Notes: generated by a model from the sequence alone, not told the origin. DNA of 64,000 bases from Paracoccus denitrificans (GCF_900100045.1 NZ_FNEA01000023.1:1-64000); one strand, 5' to 3'; numbered from the stretch's first letter, positions 53,497 to 61,863 are shown. Program-made: numbers and translations.

Positions 53497-54300
53497 ATGC
53501 AGATGAAACCGCTGCTGCCGCCGGTCGTCGTGAACGGCGTGACCATCGACCCCGGCCGCATCGCGGCCGAGGCGCAGAACCATCCCGCGCCCAAGGGCAA
53601 GCCCGGCCATGCCTGGCGGGCCGCGGCCCGGGCGCTGGCGGTGCGCGAGCTTCTGCTGCAAGAGGCGCGCTCGCGGGGCATCGCCGCCGAGCCGGCCGAG
53701 CTTGCCCCCGGCCAATGGGAGACCGAGGACGAGGCCGCGATCCGCGCCCTGCTGGACCTGGCGATCCGGCCCGCGCCCGCCGACGAGGCGGCGCTGGCCG
53801 CGCATTACGCCGCGCATCCCGAACAGTTCCGTGCCCCCTCGCTTTACGAGGCGGCGCATATCCTGTTCGCCGCCGCGCCCGAGGATACCTCGGCTCGCAC
53901 CGAGGCGCGGGCGCGGGCCGAGGCGGTGCTGGCCGAACTCCGGGCCGAGCCGCGGCGGTTTGCCGAACTGGCCGCGCGTTACAGCGCCTGCTCGTCCAAA
54001 ACCGCCGGCGGGATGCTGGGGCAACTGACCTCGGGCGATACCGTGCCCGAGTTCGATGCCGTGCTGGCCACCATGGAGGAGGGCGCGCTGGCCCTGGCCG
54101 AGACGCGCTACGGCCTGCATGTCATCCGGCTGGATGCCCGGGCGCGGGGCGAGGTCCTGCCATTCGAGTCCGTGCTGCCGCAATTGCGGCAGGCGCATGA
54201 CAAGGCGGCCTGGCTGCGCGCCAGCCGCGACTACCTGGACGGGCTGGTCGCCGGGGCCGAGATCTCGGGCATTTCCTTCGACCAGCAGGGGCGCGCGTGA
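53497..54300 (+). CDS. Parvulin-type peptidyl-prolyl isomerase at the end of the nar operon
   Basis: A 267-residue protein without a clear signal peptide. Residues about 110-220 form a PpiC/parvulin domain (LYEAAHILFAAAPE, FAELAARYSACSSKTAGGMLGQLTSGDTVPEFDAVLATM, ETRYGLHVIRLD). Residues 1-100 are a helical N-terminal part, as in NifM-type isomerases. It starts 5 bp after narI, so it is in the nar operon and probably helps folding or cofactor loading of the reductase. Known as a common nar-cluster companion; its exact client is not shown by sequence. Confidence 0.85.
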   Translation: MQMKPLLPPVVVNGVTIDPGRIAAEAQNHPAPKGKPGHAWRAAARALAVRELLLQEARSRGIAAEPAELAPGQWETEDEAAIRALLDLAIRPAPADEAALAAHYAAHPEQFRAPSLYEAAHILFAAAPEDTSARTEARARAEAVLAELRAEPRRFAELAARYSACSSKTAGGMLGQLTSGDTVPEFDAVLATMEEGALALAETRYGLHVIRLDARARGEVLPFESVLPQLRQAHDKAAWLRASRDYLDGLVAGAEISGISFDQQGRA

Positions 54301-54812
54301 TGCATCTGGCCTATGTCAGCCTGCCCGGCCGCGGGGCGAACGACCGCTTCCTTGCCGCCATTGCCGAACGGGCGCAGGCGGCGGGGTTGCGGCTGGCCGG
54401 GACCGTGCAGGTCAATATCCAGCGCGAGGGGCGCATCAAATGCGACATGGACCTGCGCGTGCTGCCCGGCGGCCCGGTGCTGCGCATCAGCGAGGACCGC
54501 GGCAACGGCGCGCGCGGCTGCCGGCTGGATGCGGGCGTGCTGGAGGCGGCGGTGCTGGGCGTCACGGCGGCGCTGCCCGGTGCCGACCTGCTGCTGGTCA
54601 ACAAGTTCGGCAAGCAGGAGGCCGATGGCCGCGGCTTCGCGCCCCTGATCGCCGAGGCCCTGTCGCGCGGCATCCCGGTCCTGGCCGGGGTGAACGGGCT
54701 GAACCTGCCTGCATTCCAGGCGTTCGCCGACGGGCTTGCTGCGCCGCTTGCCGCCGATCAGGCGCTGGTCATGGACTGGTGTCGGCGGGTCTGCAGGCTG
54801 CAACCGGCCTGA
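54300..54812 (+). CDS. DUF2478-family protein
   Basis: A 170-residue protein. The middle (CDMDLRVLPGGPVLRISEDRGNGARGCRLD and LLLVNKFGKQEADGRGFAPLIAEAL) resembles the DUF2478 family, often found with molybdenum or nitrate genes and probably nucleotide-binding in fold. It overlaps the isomerase stop by one base (ATG 54300; GTG 54297 also possible) and ends the nar operon before a bidirectional terminator. Function unknown; a link to molybdenum supply or reductase maturation is inference from position. Confidence 0.65.
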   Translation: MHLAYVSLPGRGANDRFLAAIAERAQAAGLRLAGTVQVNIQREGRIKCDMDLRVLPGGPVLRISEDRGNGARGCRLDAGVLEAAVLGVTAALPGADLLLVNKFGKQEADGRGFAPLIAEALSRGIPVLAGVNGLNLPAFQAFADGLAAPLAADQALVMDWCRRVCRLQPA

Positions 54813-54830
54813 GGCGCAGACCCTGCAAGA

Positions 54831-54860
54831 AAAAGGCCCGGTCGCATGGCCGGGCCTTTT
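54831..54860. terminator. Bidirectional terminator between the nar operon and nnrS
   Basis: AAAAGGCCCGG pairs with CCGGGCCTTTT across an 8-base loop. The stem is flanked by A-runs on one side and T-runs on the other, so it can terminate both the nar operon (plus) and ubiTUV-nnrS (minus). It lies in a 59-bp gap between the convergent stop codons. Confidence 0.85.
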
Positions 54861-54871
54861 CGCATTGTGGC

Positions 54872-56086
54872 TCAGGCCGCGTGCCTTGCGCCCGAAAGCG
54901 GCTTTTTCGCGACGCGCGGCCGGGCCAGCACCGGCAGGTAAAGCAGCGCGAAGCCGCCGAAGGCCAGAAGCCAGAGCGTGCCCGACAGGTGCAGCAGCCA
55001 GACCTGTGCCGGAAGCAAGCCGGCCAGCAGCCGCAGCACCACCGAGCCGATGAGCGCCAGATATAGCGCCGTGGTGCCGGGTCCGGCATGCAGCGCCCGG
55101 CCGCTATGGCCAAGGCTCGCCCGGCTCATCACCGCCAGCGTCATCAGGCCGATGGCGCCGGCCAGCCAGACATGCCGCGCCGGTGCCGCCGCGATCAGGT
55201 CCAGGCCCGCCGCCGCCTCGGCCCAGAAACCCAATGCCAGCAGCGCATAGGCCAGGTGCAGCACCCAAAGCAACGGCTCGGCCCCGGTCCGCAAGCCTTG
55301 CCAGCGCGCCAGCCGCCACAGATGCGCCGCGCCGCAGGCCAGCATCAGCCAGGGCATGGCCGGCGCCTCGGGCACGGCGACGAAGCCCGCCAGGGTGACG
55401 ACCGTCAGGCCCAGCACCAGCCCGTCGCCGCGGCCGAAGGGCGCAGGCAGGTGTTTCGCGCCCCGCGCCGCCAGCCAGTTGCGGGTAAAGCTGGGGATGA
55501 TCCGCCCGCCGATCAGCGCGATCAGGATCAGCGCCGCGGCCAGTCCCAGCCGCATGCCCATGCCCTCAAAGGCCGGGTCGCCGCGGGCGGCCTCGATGTG
55601 GAACAGCGCGTTGCCGGCGGTGAACAGCGCCAGCAGCGCCAGCACCGGCAGGTTGCGCCAGTTCCGGCCGCGCAGGATCTCGCGTGCCAGGAAGGCGGCC
55701 AGCGACAGGACCCAGGCCAGGTCGATCAGCATGACCAGCCGCCAGTCGACCAGCGCCGAGACGGCGACGGCAACCCGGCCCAGAAGCCACAGCCCGACCA
55801 GCCCGGCCAGGGGCATGCCCATCACCGGCAGCCGCCCGGTCCAGTTCGGCACCGCGGTCAGCAGGAAGCCGGCGATGACCCCGCCCAGATAGCCGAAAAG
55901 GAACTCATGCGCGTGCCAGCTGAACGGATCGAAGGCCAGGGGCAGGATCTCGGCCCCGCCGAGCATGGCCACCCAGATCGCCATGGCCAGCGCGGCCCAA
56001 AGCGCCGAGATGAGGAAGAAGGCCCGGAAGCCGTGGCTCAGCAGCACCGGCCCGTGATAGTTGCGCATGCGCTCCGAGGTGGACAT
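54872..56086 (-). CDS. nnrS: NnrS, haem-copper membrane protein of NO response
   Basis: A 404-residue membrane protein with twelve or so hydrophobic segments. NnrS hallmarks are LLSHGFRAFFLISALWAALA at the N-terminus, DPFSWHAHEFLFGYLGGVIAGFLLTAVPNWTG near 52-85, and IGGRIIPSFTRNWLAARG. Family members bind haem and copper and protect against NO-derived stress in denitrifiers. It begins 23 bp after ubiV and is the last gene of the ubiTUV-nnrS operon, ending at the bidirectional terminator. Confidence 0.93.
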   Translation of the reverse strand: MSTSERMRNYHGPVLLSHGFRAFFLISALWAALAMAIWVAMLGGAEILPLAFDPFSWHAHEFLFGYLGGVIAGFLLTAVPNWTGRLPVMGMPLAGLVGLWLLGRVAVAVSALVDWRLVMLIDLAWVLSLAAFLAREILRGRNWRNLPVLALLALFTAGNALFHIEAARGDPAFEGMGMRLGLAAALILIALIGGRIIPSFTRNWLAARGAKHLPAPFGRGDGLVLGLTVVTLAGFVAVPEAPAMPWLMLACGAAHLWRLARWQGLRTGAEPLLWVLHLAYALLALGFWAEAAAGLDLIAAAPARHVWLAGAIGLMTLAVMSRASLGHSGRALHAGPGTTALYLALIGSVVLRLLAGLLPAQVWLLHLSGTLWLLAFGGFALLYLPVLARPRVAKKPLSGARHAA

Positions 56087-56109
56087 CGCGCGTCTCCGTC
56101 AGAAATGGA

Positions 56110-57006
56110 TCAGGGGCAGGGGGCGGCGCCGGGGCGCGCCTCGAGGAACCCTTGGGCAAAGATGGCGCCGGGCTGGATGCGCCGCAAGTCGGCCAAAGCG
56201 TCGCGGGGGGAAAGCCCGCTTTCCAGCAGGCACGCGTAAAGCCGGGCCACGGCCGCGAAGTCGCCCGGCTGCGGCGACAGCCGCAACGCGCCGACGCCGG
56301 CCTCGCGCAGGGGGTCGACCTGTCCCGCCACGCTCATATGGGTATAGCTCAGCGTCTGCACGCCGTTCACGGTCAGGAAGGGCTGGCCCTCCAGCGTCTC
56401 GACCGTGCGGCCGTCGGGATCTTCGGCGCAGACGAACTGGCAGCTGTCCTTGGCGCGGTCGTGCAGCCGCGCGTGATAGCAGCGCCCCGAGATCGCCAGC
56501 GGCGCCCGGCCATGGCCCCAGACCTCGACCGCGACGCCCGCCTGCTGTCCGGCGCGGGCCAGTTGCGCGACCGATTCCAGCGGCAGCTCCGGCGGCAGGC
56601 AGATGCGCCGCGCGCCCCGCGCCGCCAGCCATTCCAGCGTGCCCTCGTTATAGACGTTGACCGTCGGGCCGACCCAGAAGGGCGCGCCTTCGGGCAGGTG
56701 CTTCAGCGCGCTGAGATCGGCGATCTCGACCGGCAGGCCGGATGCGAACAGCTCGGCCGTCTGCCGGCGCTCGCGCTTGAGCGTGATCAGCGTCAGCGTT
56801 GACAGCGCCACCTCCTTGCCGGCGGCCAGCAGCACCTCGACCGCGGCGGGGATTTCGTGCTGCCAGAAGGGCAGGCGCTTCGAGCAGACCCATTCGCCGA
56901 TCACCACCCGCTGAACGGGGGTGTCGGCCAAAGTCCGGTAGAAGGCGCGGACCTGCTCCGCGCTCCAGAAAAAGGCGATGGGGCCGACGGTCAGGTCCAT
57001 GGTCAT
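56110..57006 (-). CDS. ubiV: UbiV, oxygen-independent ubiquinone hydroxylation protein
   Basis: A 298-residue U32-peptidase-family protein acting with UbiU in the O2-independent hydroxylation steps of ubiquinone synthesis. The four [4Fe-4S] cysteines are in place: C41 (EWVCSKR), C176 (SGRCYHAR), C189 and C193 (KDSCQFVC), the same spacing as C39, C180, C193 and C197 of the E. coli protein. The ATG at 57006 overlaps the ubiU stop. A second ATG at 57000 follows. This step permits quinone supply during denitrification. Confidence 0.93.
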   Translation of the reverse strand: MTMDLTVGPIAFFWSAEQVRAFYRTLADTPVQRVVIGEWVCSKRLPFWQHEIPAAVEVLLAAGKEVALSTLTLITLKRERRQTAELFASGLPVEIADLSALKHLPEGAPFWVGPTVNVYNEGTLEWLAARGARRICLPPELPLESVAQLARAGQQAGVAVEVWGHGRAPLAISGRCYHARLHDRAKDSCQFVCAEDPDGRTVETLEGQPFLTVNGVQTLSYTHMSVAGQVDPLREAGVGALRLSPQPGDFAAVARLYACLLESGLSPRDALADLRRIQPGAIFAQGFLEARPGAAPCP

Positions 57007-57998
57007 CTCCAGGTCTTGGCATAGGCGCCGGTGGTTGCGGCCTGGCCCTCGGTCAGCCGCGCAAGCAGTCCCTCGGGCATCGGGGCGCCCTGGTCGGCGG
57101 CCTCGACGGCGGCGCGGAAGGCGCGCACCACCTGCGCCACATAGGCGCGCGAGCGTTGCCGCCCCTCGATCTTCAGGGCGCTGACCCCGGCCTTTTGCAG
57201 CGCCGGGATCAGGCGGGTCGCGTCCAGGCTGACCGGGTCCTCGAAGATATGGCCGGTCTGGCTGTCCCCCTTGCCGTCGGGCGAGGTGAAGCAGCCCTTG
57301 CACAGCGTCGGATAGGGCACAGGCATGCCCTTGGGCGTGCGGTGGATCAGGAAATCGCCCAGCCGCGCCTCGTGATTGCCGGCCACATCGGCATAGGCGA
57401 CATGGCTTGCGGGCGAGCAGACGCCGTTCATGTTAGGCGAAAGCCCGGTCGCATAGGAGGACAGCGAACAGCGTCCCTCGGCCATGACGCAAAGCCCGCC
57501 GAAGACGAAAACCTCGGTTTCCACGTCGATCTCGCGATTGATGGCGGTGATCTCCTCGACCGACAGCACGCGCGGCAGGACGACGCGGCGGATGCCGAAA
57601 GCCTCGGCATAGAAGTTGATCGCGTCGGGATTGGCGGCGGCGGCCTGCACAGACAGGTGCAGCCGCAGGCCGGGATGGGCCTCGGCGGCATGGGCGATCA
57701 GGCCCAGGTCGGCCAGGATCACCGCATCTGCGCCCAGATCGGCGGCGTCGCGGACGGCGCGGTGCCACAGCACCTGGTCTCCGGCGCGCGGGAAGGTGTT
57801 GATCGCCACCAGCACCTTGGCGCCGCGCGCATGGGCATAGGCCACGCCCTCGGCCAGTTCCTCGCGGCTGAAGTTCAGCCCGGGAAAGTTGCGGGCATTG
57901 GTTTCGTCGGCAAAGCCGCAATAGACCGTATGCGCGCCCGCATCGACCGCCGCGCGCAGCGCCGCCGGGGTTCCGGCCGGGCAGACCAGCTCCATCAT
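57003..57998 (-). CDS. ubiU: UbiU, oxygen-independent ubiquinone hydroxylation protein
   Basis: A 331-residue U32-family protein. Cysteines C170, C177, C194 and C233 (GGLCVMAEGRC, NGVC, LCKGC) correspond, offset by one, to the four cluster ligands of E. coli UbiU at 169, 176, 193 and 232. It pairs with UbiV. The start MMELVCPAGTPAALRAAVDAGAHTVYCGF is typical. ATG 57998 overlaps the ubiT stop, so ubiT, U and V are translated as a coupled set. Confidence 0.95.
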   Translation of the reverse strand: MMELVCPAGTPAALRAAVDAGAHTVYCGFADETNARNFPGLNFSREELAEGVAYAHARGAKVLVAINTFPRAGDQVLWHRAVRDAADLGADAVILADLGLIAHAAEAHPGLRLHLSVQAAAANPDAINFYAEAFGIRRVVLPRVLSVEEITAINREIDVETEVFVFGGLCVMAEGRCSLSSYATGLSPNMNGVCSPASHVAYADVAGNHEARLGDFLIHRTPKGMPVPYPTLCKGCFTSPDGKGDSQTGHIFEDPVSLDATRLIPALQKAGVSALKIEGRQRSRAYVAQVVRAFRAAVEAADQGAPMPEGLLARLTEGQAATTGAYAKTWR

Positions 57999-58528
57999 GG
58001 CATCACCTCTTGTCGGGACAGAATCAGGCCGCTCTTGCGCGCCACCAATGCCGAGCCGCGGCGCAGCCAGCGGTCCAGCGGCCGGCCGGACAGCCCCGCC
58101 AGTTCCTCGGTCAGGTCCAGTTCGGCGTCGTCCAGCGCATTGCGCAGCGCCAGCACCGCCGAGGTGTCGCCCCCGATCTGCAATTCGCCGGAAAAGAACA
58201 GCGCATCGCCATCCTCGGCGCCGTGCAGCATGGCCAGGAATGCCGCCAGCCCGCCGCGGATCGCGGCGTCATGCCCGGGCTCGGGCGCATGGCGCGCATG
58301 GGCGGTCAGCCGCCGCGCCTCGGGCTGCATCAACAGCAGGAACGGCGCGTCGCTGACATCAAGCAGGAATCGTGCCTGGGCGTAGGGGCCGAGCCGCGAC
58401 AGGATCGCCGGCTTTTTCGCGGCGATCCGGCGCAGGAACGCCGTCAGCGCCAGGCCAAGGGCCGGGCGGGCAAGCGGCGGGGGCGGAAGCCGCATCAGAA
58501 GCGGCGGCAGGGTGGGGCGCTGGGTCAT
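57995..58528 (-). CDS. ubiT: UbiT, SCP2-domain lipid carrier of anaerobic ubiquinone synthesis
   Basis: A 177-residue protein with an SCP2-like sterol-carrier domain (about 60-160: RFLLDVSDAPFLLLMQPEARRL, DALFFSGELQIGGDTSAVLALRNALDDAELD). UbiT replaces the aerobic UbiJ lipid-binding role in O2-independent ubiquinone synthesis. First gene of ubiTUV-nnrS. Its ATG is 35 bp from the edge of an FNR/NNR-type box, leaving almost no room for a leader. The ribosome site is weak; a start further in at 58495 is not better supported. Confidence 0.88.
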   Translation of the reverse strand: MTQRPTLPPLLMRLPPPPLARPALGLALTAFLRRIAAKKPAILSRLGPYAQARFLLDVSDAPFLLLMQPEARRLTAHARHAPEPGHDAAIRGGLAAFLAMLHGAEDGDALFFSGELQIGGDTSAVLALRNALDDAELDLTEELAGLSGRPLDRWLRRGSALVARKSGLILSRQEVMP

Positions 58529-58562
58529 GTCCCGGGTCTAGGCCGGTCAATCGGCGCTGTGA

Positions 58563-58576
58563 TTGATATTCGTCAA
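58563..58576. promoter_or_regulatory. FNR/NNR-type box shared by ubiTUV-nnrS and ubiDX-ric
   Basis: TTGATATTCGTCAA, nine of ten matches to TTGAT-N4-ATCAA, is centred at 58569.5 in the 120-bp divergent gap. At -41.5 for ubiD the start would be near 58611 with a 38-base leader. At -41.5 for ubiT the start coincides with the ATG. One site could therefore drive both arms under anoxia or NO. Confidence 0.7.
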
Positions 58577-58648
58577 ATCAGCCGAGGAAATTCCCGCCTA
58601 GCCTTTGCTTCATGACGCCCGCCGGCCGCGGGCTTGCCGGAGCCTTCG

Positions 58649-60118
58649 ATGCGCAGTCTTCCCTCGTTTCCCGATCTGCGGGCCTTCCTGTCCTGGCTAG
58701 AGGCGCGGGGCGAGCTTGCCCGCATCGCCGAGCCGGTGTCGCTGCGCCACGAGATGACCGCGGTGCAACTGGCCTGCCTGCGCCGCGGCGGCCCGGCGCT
58801 GCGCTTCGACCGGCCCCAGGGGGCGCGCATTCCCGTTGTCGCCAATCTTTTCGGCACGCGGGCGCGGGTCGCGGCCGGGCTGGGGCTGCAGCCGGACGAG
58901 ATCGCGGGCTTTGGCGAGTTCCTGGCCGCGCTGCGCAGCCCGGCCCCCGTCGAGGGCATGCGCGACGCCATGTCGCGCTGGCCGATGCTGCGCGCGGCGC
59001 TGGCGACGCGGCCCAGGCTTTTGCGCCACGGCCCGGTGCAGGAGGAGGAATTGCCCGGCCTCGATTCGCTGCCGGTGCAGACGCCCTGGCCGGGGGATGG
59101 CGGGCCTCTGATCACCTGGCCGGTGGTACTGACCCGGCCGCAGGACAGCCGGACCGAGGATCTGACCCGCTACAACCTCGGCGTCTATCGCGCGCAGGTG
59201 CTGGCGCCCGACCGGCTGATCCTGCGCTGGCTGGCGCATCGCGGCGGGGCGGCGCATCACCGCAGCTGGGCGCGGGCGGGCGAGCCGATGCCCGTCGCCA
59301 TCGCGCTTGGCGCCGATCCGGCGCTGCTGCTGGCCGCCGCGTTGCCGCTGCCCGAGACGGTTTCGGAACTGGGCTTTTCCGGCGTGCTGCGCGGTGCGCG
59401 CAGCGAACTCGTCGCAGCGCAGACCGTGCCGCTGATGGTGCCCGCCCGCGCCGAAGTGATCGTCGAGGGCTGGGTCCATCCCGGCGAGACGGCGCCCGAG
59501 GGACCGTTCGGCGACCATACCGGCTATTACAACGCCGTCGAACCCTTTCCGGTCATGCGCGTCAGCCGCATCACCTGCCGCAGCGATCCGCTTTACCTGT
59601 CCACCGTGACCGGCCGGCCGCCCGATGAGCCTTCGGTCATCGGCGAGGTGTTCAACGACCTGGCCCTGCCGGTGATCCGCGCCCAGATCCCCGAGATCAC
59701 CGACCTGTGGCTGCCGCCCGCCGCCTGTTCCTATCGCATGGCGGTGGTGGCGATCGACAAGCGCTATCCCGGCCAGGCGCGGCGGGTGATGATGGCGCTG
59801 TGGGGGATGCTGCCGCAATTCAGCTATACCAAGCTGGTCGTGGTGGTGGACCGCGACATCGACGTGCGCAGCTGGGACGACATCGCCTGGGCGATCTCGA
59901 CCCGGATGGACCCCGGCCGCGACGTGATGCTGATCGACCGCACGCCGATGGATTACCTTGACTTCGCCTCGCCCGTCGAGGGGCTGGCGGGCAAGCTGGG
60001 GCTGGACGCCACCACCAAGATCGGCGCCGAGACCGCCCGCGAATGGGGCCGCGTCATGCAACTGGACCCTAAGCACGAGGCGCGGGCCGAGGCGCTGCTC
60101 GACGCGGTGCTGCCATGA
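58649..60118 (+). CDS. ubiD: UbiD, 4-hydroxy-3-polyprenylbenzoate decarboxylase
   Basis: A 489-residue UbiD-family prFMN-dependent decarboxylase, removing the carboxyl group of the prenylated hydroxybenzoate in ubiquinone synthesis. Typical are RHEMTAVQLACLRRGGPALRF near 25-45, HPGETAPEGPFGDHTGYYN near 275-295 and the SRITCRSDPLYLSTVTGRPPDEP segment. E. coli UbiD is 497 residues. ATG 58649 has CGGAG seven bases upstream; a TTG at 58634 is unlikely. Overlaps ubiX by four bases. Placement opposite ubiTUV suggests an anaerobic copy, though a second housekeeping ubiD may exist elsewhere. Confidence 0.9.
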   Translation: MRSLPSFPDLRAFLSWLEARGELARIAEPVSLRHEMTAVQLACLRRGGPALRFDRPQGARIPVVANLFGTRARVAAGLGLQPDEIAGFGEFLAALRSPAPVEGMRDAMSRWPMLRAALATRPRLLRHGPVQEEELPGLDSLPVQTPWPGDGGPLITWPVVLTRPQDSRTEDLTRYNLGVYRAQVLAPDRLILRWLAHRGGAAHHRSWARAGEPMPVAIALGADPALLLAAALPLPETVSELGFSGVLRGARSELVAAQTVPLMVPARAEVIVEGWVHPGETAPEGPFGDHTGYYNAVEPFPVMRVSRITCRSDPLYLSTVTGRPPDEPSVIGEVFNDLALPVIRAQIPEITDLWLPPAACSYRMAVVAIDKRYPGQARRVMMALWGMLPQFSYTKLVVVVDRDIDVRSWDDIAWAISTRMDPGRDVMLIDRTPMDYLDFASPVEGLAGKLGLDATTKIGAETAREWGRVMQLDPKHEARAEALLDAVLP

Positions 60119-60708
60119 GGGTGGTGCTGGGCGTATCGGGTGCCTCGGGCGCGGTTCTGGCGCTGGATTGCGCCCGCGCGCTGGCCCGGCTCGGGGCGGA
60201 AATCGACCTGGTCGTCTCTGCCATGGCCGAACGAACGCTGGCCGAAGAGGTCGGCGCCGTGGCGCTGTCCGACCTGCGCTCGCTGGCTACGCGCGTCCAT
60301 GACCAGCGCGACCTGGGGGCCGGGATCGCCTCGGGCTCCTGCCCGGTCGCGGGCATGATCGTCGCGCCCTGCTCGATGCGCAGCCTCGCGGCCATCGCGC
60401 ATGGTTTCGACGACGGGTTGATGACCCGCGCCGCCGGCGTGCAGCTGAAGGAACGCCGGCCGCTGGTGCTGCTGGCGCGCGAGGCGCCGCTGACGTTGGC
60501 GCATCTGGAAAACATGCAGGCCGCGACCCGGATGGGTGCGGTGATCCTGCCGCCGGTGCCGGCCTTCTACCTGCGCCCGCAAAGCCTGGCCGAAGCCACC
60601 GCCCAGATCGCCGCCCGCGCGGTCGATCTGTTGCGCCTCGGCCCGCCACTGGCCCAAGCCTGGGCCCCCGCTCGACCCGCCCCCCATGGAGGAGATCAAC
60701 ATGACTGA
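60115..60708 (+). CDS. ubiX: UbiX, flavin prenyltransferase
   Basis: A 197-residue flavoprotein that makes prenylated FMN, the cofactor of UbiD, from FMN and dimethylallyl phosphate. Family motifs: VVLGVSGASGAVLALD at the start, ASGSCPVAGMIVAPCSMRSLAAIAHG near 75-100, DGLMTRAAGVQLKERRPLVLLAREAPL near 102-128 and GAVILPPVPAFY. It overlaps ubiD by four bases and the RIC gene by eight, so the three are coupled. Confidence 0.94.
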   Translation: MRVVLGVSGASGAVLALDCARALARLGAEIDLVVSAMAERTLAEEVGAVALSDLRSLATRVHDQRDLGAGIASGSCPVAGMIVAPCSMRSLAAIAHGFDDGLMTRAAGVQLKERRPLVLLAREAPLTLAHLENMQAATRMGAVILPPVPAFYLRPQSLAEATAQIAARAVDLLRLGPPLAQAWAPARPAPHGGDQHD

Positions 60709-61366
60709 CATCACCCTTGCGCCCGACAGTATCGTCGGGGACATCGCCGCCCGGCTTCCGGGCGCCGCCGATGTGTTCCGCCGCGCCGGCATCAGCTTTT
60801 GCTGCGGCGGCAATGCCACGCTGGCCGACGCGGCGGCCAAGGCCGGCATGGACCTGCCGGCGCTGACCGCCGAATTGCAATCGCTGATCGACCGCGCCGG
60901 GCGCGACGCGCCGGCCGAAACCCCGGCGCTGATCGACCATATCCTGACGCGCTATCACGATACCCATCGCGAGGAACTGGGCTGGCTGATCGGCCTGGCC
61001 GAGCGGGTCGAGATGGTGCATGGCGACCATGACGAGGCGCCGCTGGGCCTGACCGAGGCGCTGGTCGCGCTGCGCGACGATCTGGAATTGCATATGTCCA
61101 AGGAAGAGACCGTGCTGTTCCCCGCCATCCTGCAAGGCGCCGGTGCGATGCTGGCCGGGCCGATCCGGGTCATGCAGGCCGAGCATGAGGATACCGGGCA
61201 ACTGCTGCGCCGGATCGAGCATGTCACCCATGGCCTGACCCTGCCGGTCGGCGCCTGCGGTTCATGGACGGCGCTTTATACCGGCTTGCGCAAGCTGTGC
61301 GACGACGTGGTTGCCCATATCCACCTGGAGGAGGAGGTGCTGTTCCCGCGCGTGCTTGCGGCCTGA
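60701..61366 (+). CDS. Di-iron RIC protein, iron-sulfur cluster repair (YtfE/DnrN/ScdA)
   Basis: A 221-residue RIC protein. It has an N-terminal ScdA_N domain with AGISFCCGGN (two cysteines near residue 34) and a haemerythrin-type di-iron domain with repeated His/Glu ligands (LIDHILTRYHDTHREE, HGDHDEAP, ELHMSKEETVLFP, MQAEHEDTG, HIHLEEEVLFP). It repairs Fe-S clusters after NO or peroxide damage. ATG 60701 has GGAGGAG six bases upstream; ATG 60686 is less likely. The gene ends the ubiD-ubiX-ric unit. Confidence 0.92.
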   Translation: MTDITLAPDSIVGDIAARLPGAADVFRRAGISFCCGGNATLADAAAKAGMDLPALTAELQSLIDRAGRDAPAETPALIDHILTRYHDTHREELGWLIGLAERVEMVHGDHDEAPLGLTEALVALRDDLELHMSKEETVLFPAILQGAGAMLAGPIRVMQAEHEDTGQLLRRIEHVTHGLTLPVGACGSWTALYTGLRKLCDDVVAHIHLEEEVLFPRVLAA

Positions 61367-61432
61367 GGCATGGCGGGCGGCGTCGGGGCTTGCCGGGGCT
61401 TTCGGCGATCCGAAGGCGCCCGCGGCCCGGTT

Positions 61433-61705
61433 TCAGGCGCTGCTGCGCGTTGGAACGTCGAAGCGGGCGCGCTTCAGGATCGTGCCCGTGGCATCGATGG
61501 TCAGGCGCAGCGCCTGGCCCTGGAAAAAGAAGGTCAGGCGATGGCGCCCGGCATCCTCGCCCTCGCCGGTCTCGCAGCGGGTGGTGATGCGGTTCTCGCG
61601 CAGCAGTCCGGGCACGCGGCCGGGCTCGAGCCCGAAGGCCGAGGCGAGTTCCTGCGCCTCGACGACAAAGCCCTGTTCGGTCAAGTCGATCCTGTTCATG
61701 TCCAT
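61433..61705 (-). CDS. Small protein, DUF6522-like
   Basis: A 90-residue protein (MDMNRIDLTEQGFVVEAQELAS..., ending FFFQGQALRLTIDATGTILKRARFDV). It resembles small proteins of the DUF6522 group found beside nnrS and other denitrification genes in Paracoccus; that family name is from memory and not certain. No membrane segments, no metal motif. ATG 61705 has GGGGGA six bases upstream. A degenerate FNR/NNR-type box lies upstream. Function unknown. Confidence 0.55.
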   Translation of the reverse strand: MDMNRIDLTEQGFVVEAQELASAFGLEPGRVPGLLRENRITTRCETGEGEDAGRHRLTFFFQGQALRLTIDATGTILKRARFDVPTRSSA

Positions 61706-61782
61706 GCGATTTCCCCCTGGACGCCATGCTTGGCATATGGGCATGCGCCAGGGGTTTTGCCATGGCGCAATCGCGGCTGCAC

Positions 61783-61796
61783 CCGATCTTGGTCAA
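61783..61796 (-). promoter_or_regulatory. Degenerate FNR/NNR-type half-box upstream of the small DUF6522-like gene
   Basis: CCGATCTTGGTCAA has GTCAA and only GAT of the left arm, so it is weak. A -41.5 position would start transcription near 61748, 43 bases ahead of the small gene. Confidence 0.35.
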
Positions 61797-61801
61797 GAAC
61801 A

Positions 61802-61831
61802 GGGCGCGGGCGATCCCGTCGCGCCGCGCCC
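61802..61831 (-). terminator. Hairpin terminator of the pseudoazurin gene
   Basis: GGGCGCGG pairs with CCGCGCCC, and the stem extends inward with GCGA/TCGC with one bulged base. Downstream on the minus strand the sequence is TGTTCTTGAC. It is 33 bp past the pseudoazurin stop. Confidence 0.5.
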
Positions 61832-61863
61832 GTTCCCCTGTCGGCGGTAAGGCCGGTGCCGGC

